Shown here: positions 26,881 through 37,622 of the stretch, piece after piece
Numbering within the stretch: the first letter of the stretch is position 1
Layout of the letters: the number at the start of each line of letters is the position of its first letter
Assembly: GCA_024734495.1 (NCBI GenBank)
Contig: JALMQS010000187.1
Span: 7,799,055-7,863,054 of the forward strand
DNA from: Forficula auricularia
Lineage: Eukaryota > Arthropoda > Insecta > Dermaptera > Forficulidae
Direction of reading: 5' to 3'
DNA length: 64,000 bases
The notes under the pieces: generated by a model
What the model saw: the letters and a program-made list of their open reading frames with translations, nothing else
Told to the model about the DNA's origin: nothing
The model's database searches: none
Position numbers and translations under genes: made by a program

Positions 26881-27115
26881 CCCACGCACTTCCAAAAAAA
26901 TGGCACTTTTTGGCCTCTCGACGAGACCCCAGGTAATTTTTGGCAAAATCGTCACGTGCTAAAATTCAACCTAATTGAATACTACAATTTGTGACCTTAA
27001 TTGAGTCCATGGGTTCCGTAGTCTTTACCTGCGGACCTTTTGAAGTCCCACTTGGCGCGCGACCGATTACAATACTTTACCCATGCTTCGCATTGGATAA
27101 AGTAAAAAATGACCT
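26305..27115 (+). repeat. Dispersed repeat R1, copy B
   Basis: Same family as 24979-25513. The left part is present twice because of the tandem duplication; the right part ends at about 27113 in GCATTGGATAAAGTAAAAA. The small plus-strand frame at 26991-27182 lies mostly inside it and shows no protein resemblance I can recognise. Confidence 0.8.
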
Positions 27116-27956
27116 AATGTTGAGTTCGCCCTTCGTATTCGCAACGCCTCTATTATTTCGTTGCATTGGAATAAATGAATAGCTATTAGTAAGAATGCCT
27201 ACCATAGTCCCGTGACTCCTAGATACTCTGAAGAGATGGGCCGAGATATTTTCGCCCCACAATCCAACCTCTCATCTTCAGCTAAAAAGAAACATACAAA
27301 TAAATAAATATTGTCTTGAAATTGATTAGAAATATAATACATAGTCCAGTCAATTGGTCTTTAAAAAGGGCTTTAACAAAAGGTCTTTTGTTTTTAGAGT
27401 TTCTTATCAAAAATTCAAATTTTCGACCGGAAGGTCCGACATTTTGGATAGATGACTTATAATAATTATTTATTAAATATTTCTTTATCAATAAGTTTTA
27501 CAAAAAATTAATATCAATAAAAAAAAATTTCATTGGGTTCAGTCTAGCTTCCGATTGGTCCCGTTTTTTTTCATTGGTATTAGACCTTTTTTGTTAGGTT
27601 TGTTCAGGCTTAACTTCCTTGTTTATGAACCGATTTTGATGATTCATTTTTTATTGGAAAGGGGGTATCTTAGGGATGGTGCCATATTAATTTGGTCAAG
27701 TTCTGATGATATGATCAACAATGAAATAATGTAAATCTCCAATTCTTATGAGCAAATAATCGAAATTATGATAAATAAAATCTTTTATAAAAAAATCTTA
27801 TAACATTCATTTAAAATCGCAAACGTTTCGAGATAATTTCTATATTTATGAATTGAATTTTATTATCATCTTCTGATTCATTCGTCCGACGCTTTCTCTT
27901 ACGAGATGCAAGCGAGGTATTATATTAAGTCACTATTAATAACATCACAAAAAAGA
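27116..27956. other. AT-rich interval, no gene seen
   Basis: Low-complexity AT-rich DNA. Short frames on both strands (27077-27262, 27282-27491) have no recognisable domain. A stretch near 27600-27700 (ACTTCCTTGTTTATGAACCG) resembles degenerate repeat tails common in invertebrate genomes, but I cannot name the family. Confidence 0.5.
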
Positions 27957-28402
27957 GAAAAATAAAAATAATTTTTATAAAAAAATAAAACCGTCATCAA
28001 AAAACATAAATGCAACAAATAAAATAATAATAACTTAAAAATAAAATAAAATCCACTAAAAGGTATAAAATAATTATTTTATTTAGTTACAACTAAACGA
28101 TGAAATATTAACATAAAATTACTTTTGGAAGTCGGTGCCAAACATATACATGTTATGAATCGCACTTGACGGATCTTACTTAGTACGTTTGGCGGGCACG
28201 CTCGCTTATAGGTATAGTTTGTTTGGCACCGACTTCAAAAAGTAATTTCATGTTAATATTTCGTCGTTTAGTTGTAACTAAATAAGATAATTTTATACCT
28301 TTTAGTGGATTTTATTTTATTTTTAAGTTATTATTATTTTATTTGTTGCATTTAAGTTTTTTGAAGTCGGTTTTATTTTTTTATAAAAATTATTTTTTTA
28401 CT
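27957..28402. mobile_element. Foldback element, ~170-bp arms
   Basis: The left arm (27957-28145) and right arm (28223-28402) are near-perfect inverted copies that include GTCGGTGCCAAAC/GTTTGGCACCGAC and AAAACCG...CGGTTTT. The ~77-bp spacer is the least AT-rich part and has no frame. It is probably a non-autonomous foldback DNA transposon; no target duplication could be assigned. Confidence 0.75.
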
Positions 28403-28800
28403 TTACTATTCAGGTCAAGAATATTTTGTTATCGTGTCTTTTTTTTGCTCGTTATTTCGAAATATCTCAAAAACGGCTGAAAGTATTTTGATGAAAAAAT
28501 TGAGCAAAACCATTGCGTTTTGGTCTATAAAAAATCCTAATGAGTGATCATTGAAAAAAATTAGGTATATTTTACAAGATATTTATGATTTTGTCAAAAT
28601 GTCGTTACAACATTTTGTGTAGGCTCTAGCTCAAAAATTAGTGTGAATATCTATACGAAATTTCACATGTATTTTTTGGTGCATTGAGATAAAGAGCTGA
28701 TTAGATTTTGGTGGCAACCGAACCCAAAATTAAGGAGGGTGGGGTGGGGGAGTTTTAAATATTAAAATTATAAGATTTTCAGACTAAAAAAAAACAAGAA
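28403..28800 (-). repeat. Dispersed repeat R2, reverse-oriented copy
   Basis: Reverse complement of the right half of R2 (compare 53100-53490). It begins with the TTTTACTTTAC end and runs through the segments matching AGCTCTTAATCTCAATG and GTTTTTGAGCTAG. Non-coding and diverged. Confidence 0.7.
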
Positions 28801-28825
28801 AAATCAAATTTACTAAATAAAGATA

Positions 28826-29211
28826 TCTATATAATAAAAATGAATTTGTGTTTCTTTGTAAGCGCAGATCTCTCAAATGCCTGGACCGATTTGGCTATTT
28901 TTTTTCAAATGTTGGTAATAGTCCAATTCAGGTTAATACGTAAAAAAAAATTGGAAAAGTTGCCCGGAAAATTGGAAAATTCAGGAAAAACTAAAAAAAA
29001 ATTAGGTTAGCCAACATAGTTTGCCAGACAATAAAAGAACTAAACGCGCAAAAAAAAAATGTTGGCGGCCGTGTTTTTAAGATTTTTGAGTGTCATTCAT
29101 TCTCAATAGTTCTAACCACATTATCGTTGAAGAAGAATTTAATAATGCAACAAAGATTTAAAAAAACTATCTATTTTTTTAAAGTACATTTAAAAACAAA
29201 AATTAAAAAAT
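28826..29211 (+). mobile_element. Helitron-like 5' end
   Basis: A|TCTATATAATAAAAATGAA followed by a segment reading CTGGACCGATTTGGCT. The A|TC boundary and the TCTATATA(A)TAAAAATG start are typical of animal Helitrons, rolling-circle DNA transposons without target duplication. No matching 3' hairpin plus CTRR end is identified and no Rep/helicase frame is present, so this is a fragment or a non-autonomous copy. Confidence 0.5.
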
Positions 29212-29324
29212 AAACTGCAACGGATCGTTGCTAAACTTTATCCAAATTCATTTGAAATATTAATATGTTTATTTCTTTATTATTAATCAGATATCACTTG
29301 CAATTTGCAGTTCATGTTGACTTT

Positions 29325-29575
29325 AATTCAAAAATAATGATCAATTCTCTTTTAACAGTCGAGGAATAACCATTCTACATTCGATTTTTGACGTTTCGGT
29401 TATATATTGGTAAGCCATTGCTGAAGACATGTAGGAATCGACTTAAAATCAAAAATAACGATTGATTCTTATCTAATACTAGAGGAATAACCTTATTGCA
29501 TTCCATTTTTGATGTTTTGACTATTAATGGCAACCTCTACTGAAAACGTGGAAGAATCGACTTAAAATCAAAAAG
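29325..29575 (-). repeat. 119-bp repeat family, two copies in reverse
   Basis: Two consecutive diverged copies of the repeat found in tandem at 61595-61995, here reversed. Shared landmarks are GCTGAAGACATGTAGGAATC and GGAATAACC. The intervals read TTGACGTTTCGG and TTGATGTTTTGAC. Confidence 0.75.
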
Positions 29576-29890
29576 ACTAAATTCTTTTATGATAAACAAC
29601 TCAAGCTTGAGAATAAGAGAATTTTTTATAAATAGATTGTATATACTTTTGTGTCTAGCAAAATGAATAATAATTGTAATTTTCAAGTCTTCTTATCTAT
29701 AATAATACCTACATATAATATAACTTTTTTTATTTTCCCTTAATGATAACAAGTGGATCTTTAATACATTTTAAATATTTGTTTCATCTTATTTGTTATG
29801 ATTGTATATTGCAGTTAAATAGAATCTTAAATTATACTATTTAAGACTTTATAATAAAACAATTATATTTATTCTCTGTAACTAATAAAA
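29576..29890. other. AT-rich interval, nothing identified
   Basis: About 300 bp of AT-rich DNA with only short frames and no repeat match elsewhere in the window that I could see. Confidence 0.5.
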
Positions 29891-30545
29891 CATCAAAAAA
29901 GCAGCCGTGGGCGTCGAGGGGGCGAGGTCCCTCCAATAAATTTCTCGCCGAAGGCGGCGCATTGAAGCCAGTCTATAAGTTAAAAAGGGAGTCCTTAATT
30001 TTTCGGGGCTAGGAATTGTGAGGGGGCTTCAAAAAATAGAACTATCAATATACCAAAAGAGGGGGGGGGAGAGAAAATAATTTAAAATAATAAAATTTTC
30101 AAACAAAAATCAAAGAAACCTGATATTTCTAATCGAATGGTCTCATGATTAAAAGGAGATATTGTTGGTTACTTATATGATGATTACTTTTTATAAAGTC
30201 CTATAGCGTCCATGTGCGAAATTTTGTTCAATCGAAGGCGGGCCTTGAAGCCAGTCTATAATAAAAAAGGGAGTCCTTAATTTTTCGGGGCTAGGAATTG
30301 TGAGGGGGTTTCAAAAATAGAACTATCAATATACCAAAAGAGGTGGGGGGGGGAGAAAATAATTTAAAATAATAAAATTTTCAAACAAAAATCAAAGAAA
30401 CCTGATATTTCTAATCGAATGGTCTCATGATTAAAAGGAGATATTGTTGGTTACTTATATGATGATTACTTTTTATAAAGTCCTATAGCGTCCATGTGCG
30501 AAATTTTGTACAAATCGATCAACAGATCTTGGAGTTGTATTGATA
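29890..30545. repeat. Tandem duplication, ~282-bp period
   Basis: The segment containing TTGAAGCCAGTCTATAA, AGGGAGTCCTTAATTTTTCG, a G-run and GTCCTATAGCGTCCATGTGC occurs twice in a row (second copy from about 30236). Copies are nearly identical apart from length changes in the G-run and a short internal deletion, so the duplication is recent. The minus-strand frame at 30466-30660 only overlaps its end. Confidence 0.85.
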
Positions 30546-31540
30546 GTTCTATTTTTTGAAACCCGCGCCTACAATTTTGTCCCCCGAAAATAATTGAATA
30601 ATTGGGGTTTGATGCTTGGGGTGATTTATTAATTAAAGACAAAAAATATATGTAACACACATGTTTTTATTATAGGTTAAGTACAGTAGTTGGTTGGCTC
30701 AAAAAAGCGGAACTGATAGTATTAAGTTTTGAGCACTTCCTCCCGGGATCCAGTCGGTAGTGCCAGCTCATGAATAATTAAATCTCGAATCTTGGCGGAG
30801 ATTTCAAAACGGCGATGCCCGCTTTTCCAATAATAGTTCTTCTTTTTACAAGCCTTTTTTATTATAGATCTTTTTTATAATAAATTTCATTTTGTTGGCA
30901 TTTTTAGTTTGAAAATTTTATAATTTTAATTTTTTAGGAGCCCCCACCTCGTTAATTTTTGGTTCAATTTGAACCAAAATCAAATCAGCTTTTAATCTCA
31001 ATGCACTGAAACAAAAATTAATGGGGGGGGGGGTAAAAATTAAAATTATAAGATTTTCAAACTAAAAAAACAAGAAAAATGAAGAAAACCTTCTATAAAA
31101 TAAGCCTATAATAAAAAAGAGAGTTATTCTTTTCTTCGGAGGCCAAAAGTGGGGGCCTCAAAAAAATAAAACTATCAATATAAGTTGTAGACTCTAAAAT
31201 TGATTTGTATAAATTTTGCATAGGCAAAACCCTCCTATGTAATCTTATGAAAATGATTCACTATGTGAAATTGATAGTGACCAAAAAAAGGGGCAGGGGG
31301 GGGGGTTAAAGATATTTTCAAACAAAAATCGAAGAAAGCTGATATGTCTAATAAAATATTAAATGGAGATATTATTAATTGATAATGGATCCAAAATTAG
31401 GGGGGGGATTCTTTCATAAATAATTATAAATTAGTTTAATGGAATATTAAATTTATGAGAGTGAATGGTAAAGTCATGTGGATGTCCAAATCAGTTTATT
31501 TTATAATGAAATTGATAAGAGGAGTGACAACAAAGAGTTG
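30546..31540. other. Mosaic of R2-like fragments and G-rich runs
   Basis: Contains several short pieces that match the middle of R2 (CTTATAATTTTAATTTTTAG with adjoining poly-C/poly-G runs, AATCAGCTTTTAATCTCAATG) in both orientations, at about 30890-31030 and 31040-31320. No gene or complete element can be outlined. Confidence 0.5.
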
Positions 31541-31857
31541 AATCCCCTAAAGGCCTGGGTTGGCCCTTCCATCGTGAAAAGAAGAAGTGGATATTTTATG
31601 GGCAGGCTAGGAGTCGAATGTATCTGTCGATGCGGCTTTTAAACTGCTGAAGGTTATAAGTCTCGGGAAAGGCGGTAGCTGGAAGAGAGTTCCAGTCTCT
31701 GAAGGTCATAAAGATAAAAGATTTGGCGAAAGCGTTGGTTTGATTTTTATCCAATTTGACAGCGAAGGGTGCTGAGCGAACCTCGTGTTTCTCGCAAAGA
31801 GGGCTTTAGGGGGGATAATTGATTTCAGCTCGACTGAACAGACACCGTAATAGAATA
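31541..31857 (-). mobile_element. LINE fragment, 3' part, interrupted
   Basis: Minus-strand remains of a LINE related to the copy at 46310-46925. Shared blocks are GAGAGAGTTCCAGTCTCTG, AGGGCTTTAGGGGGGATAATT and CAGACACC, which encode the C-terminal SRDWNSLP and SIIPPKALFA region. It is broken off at GAATA (31857), where a DNA transposon is inserted, and resumes at 37623. Confidence 0.8.
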
Positions 31858-32261
31858 GGGGCGTCCCTTAATTACGTGAGGCATTTAGGGGGGGGGGGTA
31901 GAGCCGAATATCACCCAATCTCAAGGGGGGGGGGATCTCGCAAAAATAGCACGTATTCTCCCCCCCAAGATACAGTGTAAAATTGCGAGAAAACTGGGTT
32001 AAATTAAGTAAAACATGTTTCTCCACTAAAATATGGCTAAATCCTACACAATAATATTTATCGAGATTATGCGAACGCCACAAAGTAGCACAGTGCTTTT
32101 GAATGGATAAGCTCGGGTATTCTCATTTTAATTTAATTTTTTTACCGAATATTTTTTCATCATTTTTTTTATAAAATGTTTTTGTTATCCTATTATTTTC
32201 TCGAAATTTTTTTTTAATTAGAATATTCGCGTTTTAGACTTTTTTGTAATACATCTTTTTA

Positions 32262-33625
32262 CCAAGGAGCTAAGGAGGAACAGCACATCACTTAGAAAAC
32301 AATAATTTAATTCACGATAGGCAATATGGATTCAGACAAATTCGTTCCACAGGCGACATCTTAACCTATGTCACCCACACCTGGAACAATACTCTAGAGG
32401 CCGGAAAAGAAACCTTCGCTGTAGCCCTTGATATCTCCAAAGCTTTTGACCAGGTTTGGCACAAAAATCTTCTTGCCAAACTGCCAGCCTTCGGATTCAC
32501 ACCAACTCTTCGCAAATGGATAGAAAGCTTTCTGACAAACCGAAGTATAAAAGTTGTGGTGGATGGAACATCATCTGAATCGTTCTCCACAAACTCTGGT
32601 GTTCCCCAAGGCTCCGTAATCTCCTCCACACTCTTCCTAATTTATATAAACGACCTTTTCGATCAAACGGCAAACCCCACTCATTGTTACGCCGACGATA
32701 GCACTCTACACGGCAAACCCTCACTCCCGAATAATCGAATCAATGTTACCTCCTCAATTACTCTCGACCTAGACAAACTGAATAAATGGGGCTCACAAAA
32801 TTTAGTTAACTTCAATTCAAACAAGACTCAATGTTGTCTAATTTCTAGGCGCGAAAATAAAGATTTCCTGATATTCACTTCGATTCGAATACCCTAAAAA
32901 TGTGTGACAGCCTATCCATGCTGGGCGTCTCTGTCGCATCTGACCTGTCTTGGAATGAACACATCTCCTCTGTGGCGAAATCTGCAGCAAGGAAGATTGG
33001 CTTCTTATTCAGGTCCAAGCGATTTTACAAACCCCCACAACTTCTCACCATCTACAAGGCCCAAATCCGCCCCTGTCTCGAATACGGCTCTCATCTGTGG
33101 AGAGGAGCCTCAAAATACTCTCTTGCTACCCTGGATGCAATTCAGAAACGAGCCGTCAGGCTAATTGACGATTCTACCCTCACCGACTCCCTCGACTCGC
33201 TGGCTCATCGAAGAGATGTCTCCGCCCTTTCCCTTTTCTATAGATACTATCACGGCAGGTGCTCTGATGAGATAAAATCAATAATTCCCCCAAAGCATGC
33301 TTTGCACGCAGCACGCGTTTTGCCGACTCCCAACACTCTTTCGCGGTCAAATTGGAAAAGTGCCGGACCACTTCATTCGCGAATACATATATCCCCATGA
33401 CTTCAAGGAACTGGAACTCTCTCCCAGCCTCTATCTTTCCCAGCACCTATGATCTTCAAACCTTCAAAACCGGGGTGCATAGACACCTACGTCTACACCC
33501 TCTCACTTAAACAACTTTCCTTCTCTTCGGTAATGCAAGGGTCTTTCGAGATCCATAGGGGCTACATCTTTACTGGTGCACCCCTTCTTGCATTCGATTG
33601 CATTAAAAAAAAAAAAAAAAAAAAA
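32262..33625 (+). mobile_element. LINE copy 2, 5'-truncated, poly(A)-tailed
   Basis: Same family as 2451-3757 and nearly identical to it, now on the plus strand. It begins a little upstream of the reverse-transcriptase fingers motif and ends in a poly(A) run (33605-33625) directly against the THAP element. The 3' UTR, ending GCATTCGATTGCATT before the A-run, matches copy 1. Confidence 0.9.
32302..33475 (+). pseudogene. LINE reverse transcriptase, frameshifted copy
   Basis: Encodes the same reverse-transcriptase region as copy 1. The first segment (about 32302-32896) holds HDRQYGFRQ, ALDISKAFDQVWH, SGVPQGSVISSTLF and the catalytic CYADDSTL. It then loses one C in a C-run at about 32866 (TTTCCTGAT where copy 1 has TTTCCCTGAT), so the frame ends at 32896. 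The thumb and C-terminal region continue in another frame from 32900 and shift again at about 33285, where a run of six C in copy 1 is five here. Both breaks are single-base homopolymer losses. Upstream sequence shows one further frame break before the HHLENNNLI segment. Confidence 0.88.
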
Positions 33626-34042
33626 GCTAGGCTAGAAAAGCAGGAGTGGGGGTGTCTCCAGTCAGGACAGGCATTTCCCTTCCAGCCGCCATCTTGGAAT
33701 TGGTTCAAAAGCTTCTCTTCCCATCTGAACGTATGTTAATAATATCCATGTTTAAGACGGTTCTTTTTATTATTAACAGTGATAAAAAACAAGTTTGATT
33801 TTCTTCATATATTTTTTGTTTTTTATTAAAATTGTTTATGTTTTAGATTAGACTGTATATATTTTAATTTTCCTTAAAAACAATCAACAAGTTTCAAGTT
33901 TTTTGACACTAGAGTTAGGTTAATTGACTTACTTTACGGGTATTTATTCTATTTCTCGTGTTCCAAATATTAATTCGGAAAATTTTTACTAAAAATAAAG
34001 TATTCAAGAACAAAGTGAACGTTTTTAAATAAATATTTAATT

Positions 34043-34563
34043 ATGCCAGTATCATGTTCAGCGTATGGATGCACTAATAGCTTTATTCTCAAAAGCAAAA
34101 GGCTACGAAATGAAGCTGAATCAGAAAAAAAATAACTTTTCACAAGTAAGTACATAGCATAATTTATTAAACTATTATTAAACTTAATAAATATTAGGAT
34201 TTGAAATTTTATTAAAATCACACATAATTAACTAAGATTATTTATTGAACACGAATAAATAATTATAGTTAATTATATGTGATTTTAATAACATTTCAAA
34301 TCCTAATAAAATCAATCATAAAAATAAAAACTTCTACTGCTACATTAGTAATTAATAAAAATTATGTGAGTTTATTTTATTTTTGCACAAATGATGCTGT
34401 TAACAAAAATTTTTTATTACACATACAAATATTGATGAAAATTATTAAAGAAAAGATGATTTTTAAAATTGACCAAATGTTTTAGATTTCCCAAAAAGCC
34501 CGAAAGAAGAGCGCTATGGGTAGCCGCTGTACGAAGACAAGATTGGCAGCCGTCCCAATATTG
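34043..34563 (+). pseudogene. THAP zinc-finger domain fragment, split by an intron
   Basis: Exon 1 (34043-34145) starts MPVSCSAYGCTNSF, giving the N-terminal C-x4-C pair of a C2CH THAP finger (Cys5, Cys10). An intron with GTAAGT and TTTTAG ends (34146-34485) follows. Exon 2 (34486-34563) encodes FPKKPERRALWVAAVRRQDW with the invariant Pro and Trp of the family, then PSQYC and a stop. Across the junction the family-typical ITFHKFP is read only if the A8 run at 34128-34135 had nine A; as it stands exon 1 stops. The last zinc ligands (Cys-x2-His) are cut at the Cys. It is a decayed transposase N-terminus and not a host gene. Confidence 0.72.
34193..34307. repeat. 115-nt hairpin inside the THAP intron
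   Basis: ATTAGGATTTGAAATTTTAT and onward is inverted at ATAACATTTCAAATCCTAAT, and the inner part continues the stem (ATTATTTATT...AATAAATAAT) to a 7-nt loop GAACACG. It is a near-complete AT-rich hairpin, probably a tiny foldback insertion. Confidence 0.8.
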
Positions 34564-34770
34564 TTAAATAACCCATTCATGTGTTTAATTGTTTTCGCTT
34601 TTTCTTACAATCGTACCTGATTTAAAAACTATATTTTAGTTATTTTTATAATATATATTTAAAAATTGTTAAATAACCCATTCATGTGTTTAATTGTTTT
34701 CGCTTTTTCTTACAATTGTACCTGATTTAAAAACTATATTTTTGGTATTTCTATAATATATATTTAAATT
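34561..34770. repeat. 105-bp direct duplication
   Basis: TTGTTAAATAACCCATTCAT begins at 34561 and again at 34666, with the following ~100 bp nearly identical. The first copy starts at the last codons of the THAP exon 2, so the duplication may have replaced the rest of the gene. Confidence 0.85.
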
Positions 34771-35590
34771 TTTTTATTTGTTTTATAACTTTATTAATTC
34801 TTAATCTTTGAATTGTGTAAAAAACATTGGTTTAATAAATAAATGAAAATCATTTGCTCATCCACATAACTTTACAATACACATATTTCCTCCCTTATAT
34901 TTAGTATTTAATAAAAAAATGTTTAATCTTTTACGAAGGAACCCTCCCTTCAGTTTAGATTAGATTTCGAACCCTATTGTTCTACCCCCTTTTAGATTGT
35001 TCTTATAAAAATAAAATTCAGACAAAAGTTGTAGAGATTAATTATCAGAATATTAGGCATCTGCAACCAAACTGGTATCAGGCATATTAACGTTGTCATG
35101 AATTTTTTAAGATTTCAATCACCTACCATTTCCATCCCTTTAGGGCTGAAGTCGCCAAAAACTACTCCGTTCTTGTTTACATCAAGACTGAATTTAGTGC
35201 CAAATTTTATTGTAATCGGTTGAATGTTGCGGCCTGCAGCGCACACACAAAATTGGGATACATACATATATATATAAACTTTTGAACGGAGGGTGGTTTT
35301 GAGGTCTAGGGACCATGATCGGAGAAACTATAATGGAATTTTTCGGAAGTTGCACATGAGAGTGAGCCCAATAGGTATATTTCTTCGAAATCTACCTAAT
35401 AATGGGTACGAGTGCGCTCTTTGTTTTATCAAATTTTTACTGAAAGTAGCTATTTAAATTCATTGCAGATCTAAGAAATAACATTTTTGAATATTTATTT
35501 ATATATATGTTCTATTTAAGAACCTTTTTATTTAAAAATATATAGTTTAAACTATATAAATATTAGCATTGCTCTTATGGGCATTCTCTA
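34771..35590. other. Interior of the THAP element, no gene seen
   Basis: AT-rich sequence with a segment near 35100-35270 (TTTAGTGCCAAATTTTATTG) that looks like a degenerate dispersed repeat. No frame of note. Confidence 0.5.
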
Positions 35591-35690
35591 TTCTACCCAA
35601 TGCCAAGATGGCGGCTGGTGACGTCAGGTGGAGACACTTTCTCGAGCTAGCCTTCCCTCCCTACCTCCCTGCTTTTTACATACATGCAGG

Positions 35691-35957
35691 CCTGAAATGA
35701 TCAACTCTCCTTAGATTGAGAGATAGGAAATAAGCTCTTTTATGGTACTTTTTATTTTCCCCTTTTTCTGTATGATGTGATTTGAACCCTTCAGAAAGCT
35801 CATTGTTTAGCCGCCACCGGCCAGCCAATTACAAGTCTTAACTAGTCTTAAATAAAGATAATTAAGCAAATTATGTTTTTTAAATAAATCCGACTCGATT
35901 AAGCACAGATTTACACTAAAAATAAGCATTTTGAAAAATCTCACCACATCTCATAAG
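35691..35957. other. Right inner part of the composite element
   Basis: Unrecognised sequence between the THAP element and the right inverted repeat of the 31858-36004 element. No gene. Confidence 0.5.
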
Positions 35958-36010
35958 GAGGGGGGGGGGCGAAAAATCGCCTCACATAATTAAGGGACAC
36001 CCCCTACCTA

Positions 36011-37622
36011 CGAGCCTCGTCCCATCTCAATTGGCCCACCAATATTTTTTCATTTTAAATAAAATTATGCTAATTCACAGAAAATTTAATTTAAATATTT
36101 ATTTTTATTATCATTTGGAACAACATTTTAAACAATTTAAAACATTTCATTGTAACATTTAACTTAAAATTATTTTTTAATTGTTAAAAACATATTTTTA
36201 TATAAAAAATAGTTCTTTGCTTTTCACGAATTATTTTTTTTTTTTAAGAATCTTTGAATATGTGAAATAATCAAGTCGGCTTTGCCTTTTTCCAACAAAA
36301 GAAAGTTTGTTTTGTTTATTATTATTAAAAATGACTCGTGGAAAGTTTGTTGATGAAAAAATTTGCTCAATTATTATCAATTTATTTAAAAAGGGAAAAT
36401 CAAACGCGGAAATTAGCGATCTAGTTAATTTATCAAAGTTTACTGTCAGAAATATTATTCGAGCTTATAAAATAACGAGTACAATAGCTACAAAACCTCG
36501 GTATGCGTCGAAATCCAAAATATCAGATGCTGATAGAGGGGCATTGAATAAGATTATTAGAAAAAACAGACGTTCGAACTATGGTGAATTATCTGTTCTT
36601 TAGAGCGATGCTGTGGGGCTAAGTGTTTCAAGATCCACGTGGCATAGAGAAGCCCTTAAGTTAGGTTTTAAAACTTACAAGGTAATTTTATTGCAACTTA
36701 TTCCAAAAAATTTTTTTGTAATTTTACTAATTATTTTTAGGCGAAAGAGAAGCCACTCTTGACATTAAAACAAAAGAAAAACCGGCTTAAATGGGCTAAA
36801 AGTGACATTAATTGGACGAGTGATGAATGGAATAGTGTCCATTGGTGTGATGAGTCTCGTTTTGAAGTTTGTGTTGGGGAAAATCGAAGCAGAGTTATTC
36901 GTCAGAAAAATAAAGCTTTCAATTCAGATTGTTTAAAAAAGAAAGTAAAATTTCCTGCTTCAGTTATGGTATGGGGTTCAATGTCTGCTAGAGGTGTTGG
37001 AAAACTTCACTTTATTGATGGAATTGTAAACACCAATAAATATTTAGAGATTTTAAAAAAATCGTTACTTCCAACAATGGCAGATGCATTGCAGAATAAT
37101 AATAATTTTGTGTTCCAACAAGACGGGGCGGCCTGCCATACATCAAGAAAGTCTTAAAATGGCTTTCTGATCATAATGTTCCACTTTTGGAGTGGGTGGC
37201 AAACAGTCCCGACTTGTCATCAATAGAAACTCTTTGGCACACAATGAAAAAGCTATTACGAATACAACCAGCTAGAAGCGTAGTCGAATTAAAACACAAA
37301 CTTCAAAATATTTGGGATACTTTCACTCAAGATGAGTGTCAAAACTTAATAACTACGTTGCTCAAAAGAATTCAAGTCGTAATTAAAAATAAAGGCGACG
37401 TCACACAGTGGTAAAGGTTTTGGATTTTGTATGTTTTCCTTGTTTTTAACAATTAAAAAATAATTTTAAGTTAAATGTTACAATAAAATGTTTTAAATTG
37501 TTTAAAATGTTGTTCCAAGTGATAATAAAAATAAATATTTAAATTAAATTTACCATGAATTAGCATAATTTTATTTAAAAAGAAAAAATATTGGTGGGCC
37601 AATTGAGATGGGACGGGGCTCC
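36011..37622 (+). mobile_element. Tc1-family DNA transposon, 1.6 kb
   Basis: Near-complete element flanked by TA (36009-36010 and 37623-37624), the cut-and-paste target of Tc1/mariner. The outer ends are an inverted pair, GAGCCTCGTCCCATCTCAAT and the reverse complement of ATTGAGATGGGACGGGGCTC. The inverted repeats run on for about 180 bp (to ~36195 on the left and from ~37447 on the right). It is inserted in the LINE fragment that continues at 37623, only four bases from the composite element. Confidence 0.9.
36331..37414 (+). pseudogene. Tc1 transposase, broken
   Basis: Transposase that binds the inverted repeats and cuts out and re-inserts the element. Start is ATG at 36331 (MTRGKFVDEKI). 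The N-terminus has a helix-turn-helix (ISDLVNLSKFTVRNIIRAYK). The DDE catalytic triad is visible: Asp in VHWCDESRFEV, Asp in FQQDGAACHTS and Glu in SPDLSSIETLW, the last two separated by 34 residues (DD34E). Three lesions or features interrupt it: an in-frame TAG at 36601, a 59-nt segment with GTAATT...TTTTTAG ends (36682-36740) that reads as an intron or insertion between KTYK and AKEKPLL, and a one-base loss at about 37155 after HTSRKS. It ends GDVTQW at 37414. The usual NPIENLW box is SSIETLW. Confidence 0.88.

Larger units (their letters stand above)
33626..35690 (+). mobile_element. P-like (THAP) element, non-autonomous
   Basis: Bounded by diverged inverted segments: left GTGTCTCC...CAGCCGCCATCTTGG (33651-33698), right the reverse complement of CCAAGATGGCGGCTG...GGAGACAC (about 35600-35637). 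Between them lies a two-exon THAP-domain fragment and otherwise AT-rich DNA. THAP domains are the DNA-binding domains of P-element transposases, so a P-superfamily origin is likely. No catalytic transposase domain survives. The exact ends and target duplication are not clear because the LINE poly(A) abuts the left side. Confidence 0.6.
31858..36004. mobile_element. Composite TIR element inserted at TA (4.15 kb)
   Basis: Terminal inverted repeats run inward from GGGGCGTCCCTTAATTACGT (31858) and from the reverse complement of TAAGGGACACCCC (ends 36004), each followed by GTGAGGC and a long G/C-run. TA flanks both ends (31856-31857 and 36005-36006). The interior was filled by later or internal material: LINE copy 2 and a THAP-domain element. 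It has no transposase of its own that I recognise; the minus-strand frame 31868-32083 shows no domain. The TA duplication fits the Tc1/mariner superfamily, but this is an inference from the target only. Confidence 0.65.

Noticed and set aside
25102..27491. Several 60-80-codon minus-strand frames
   Set aside because: All lie in R1, decayed S902 or AT-rich DNA and lack domains.
36004..36011. Composite and Tc1 element as one transposon
   Set aside because: Their inverted repeats differ and each has its own TA pair.
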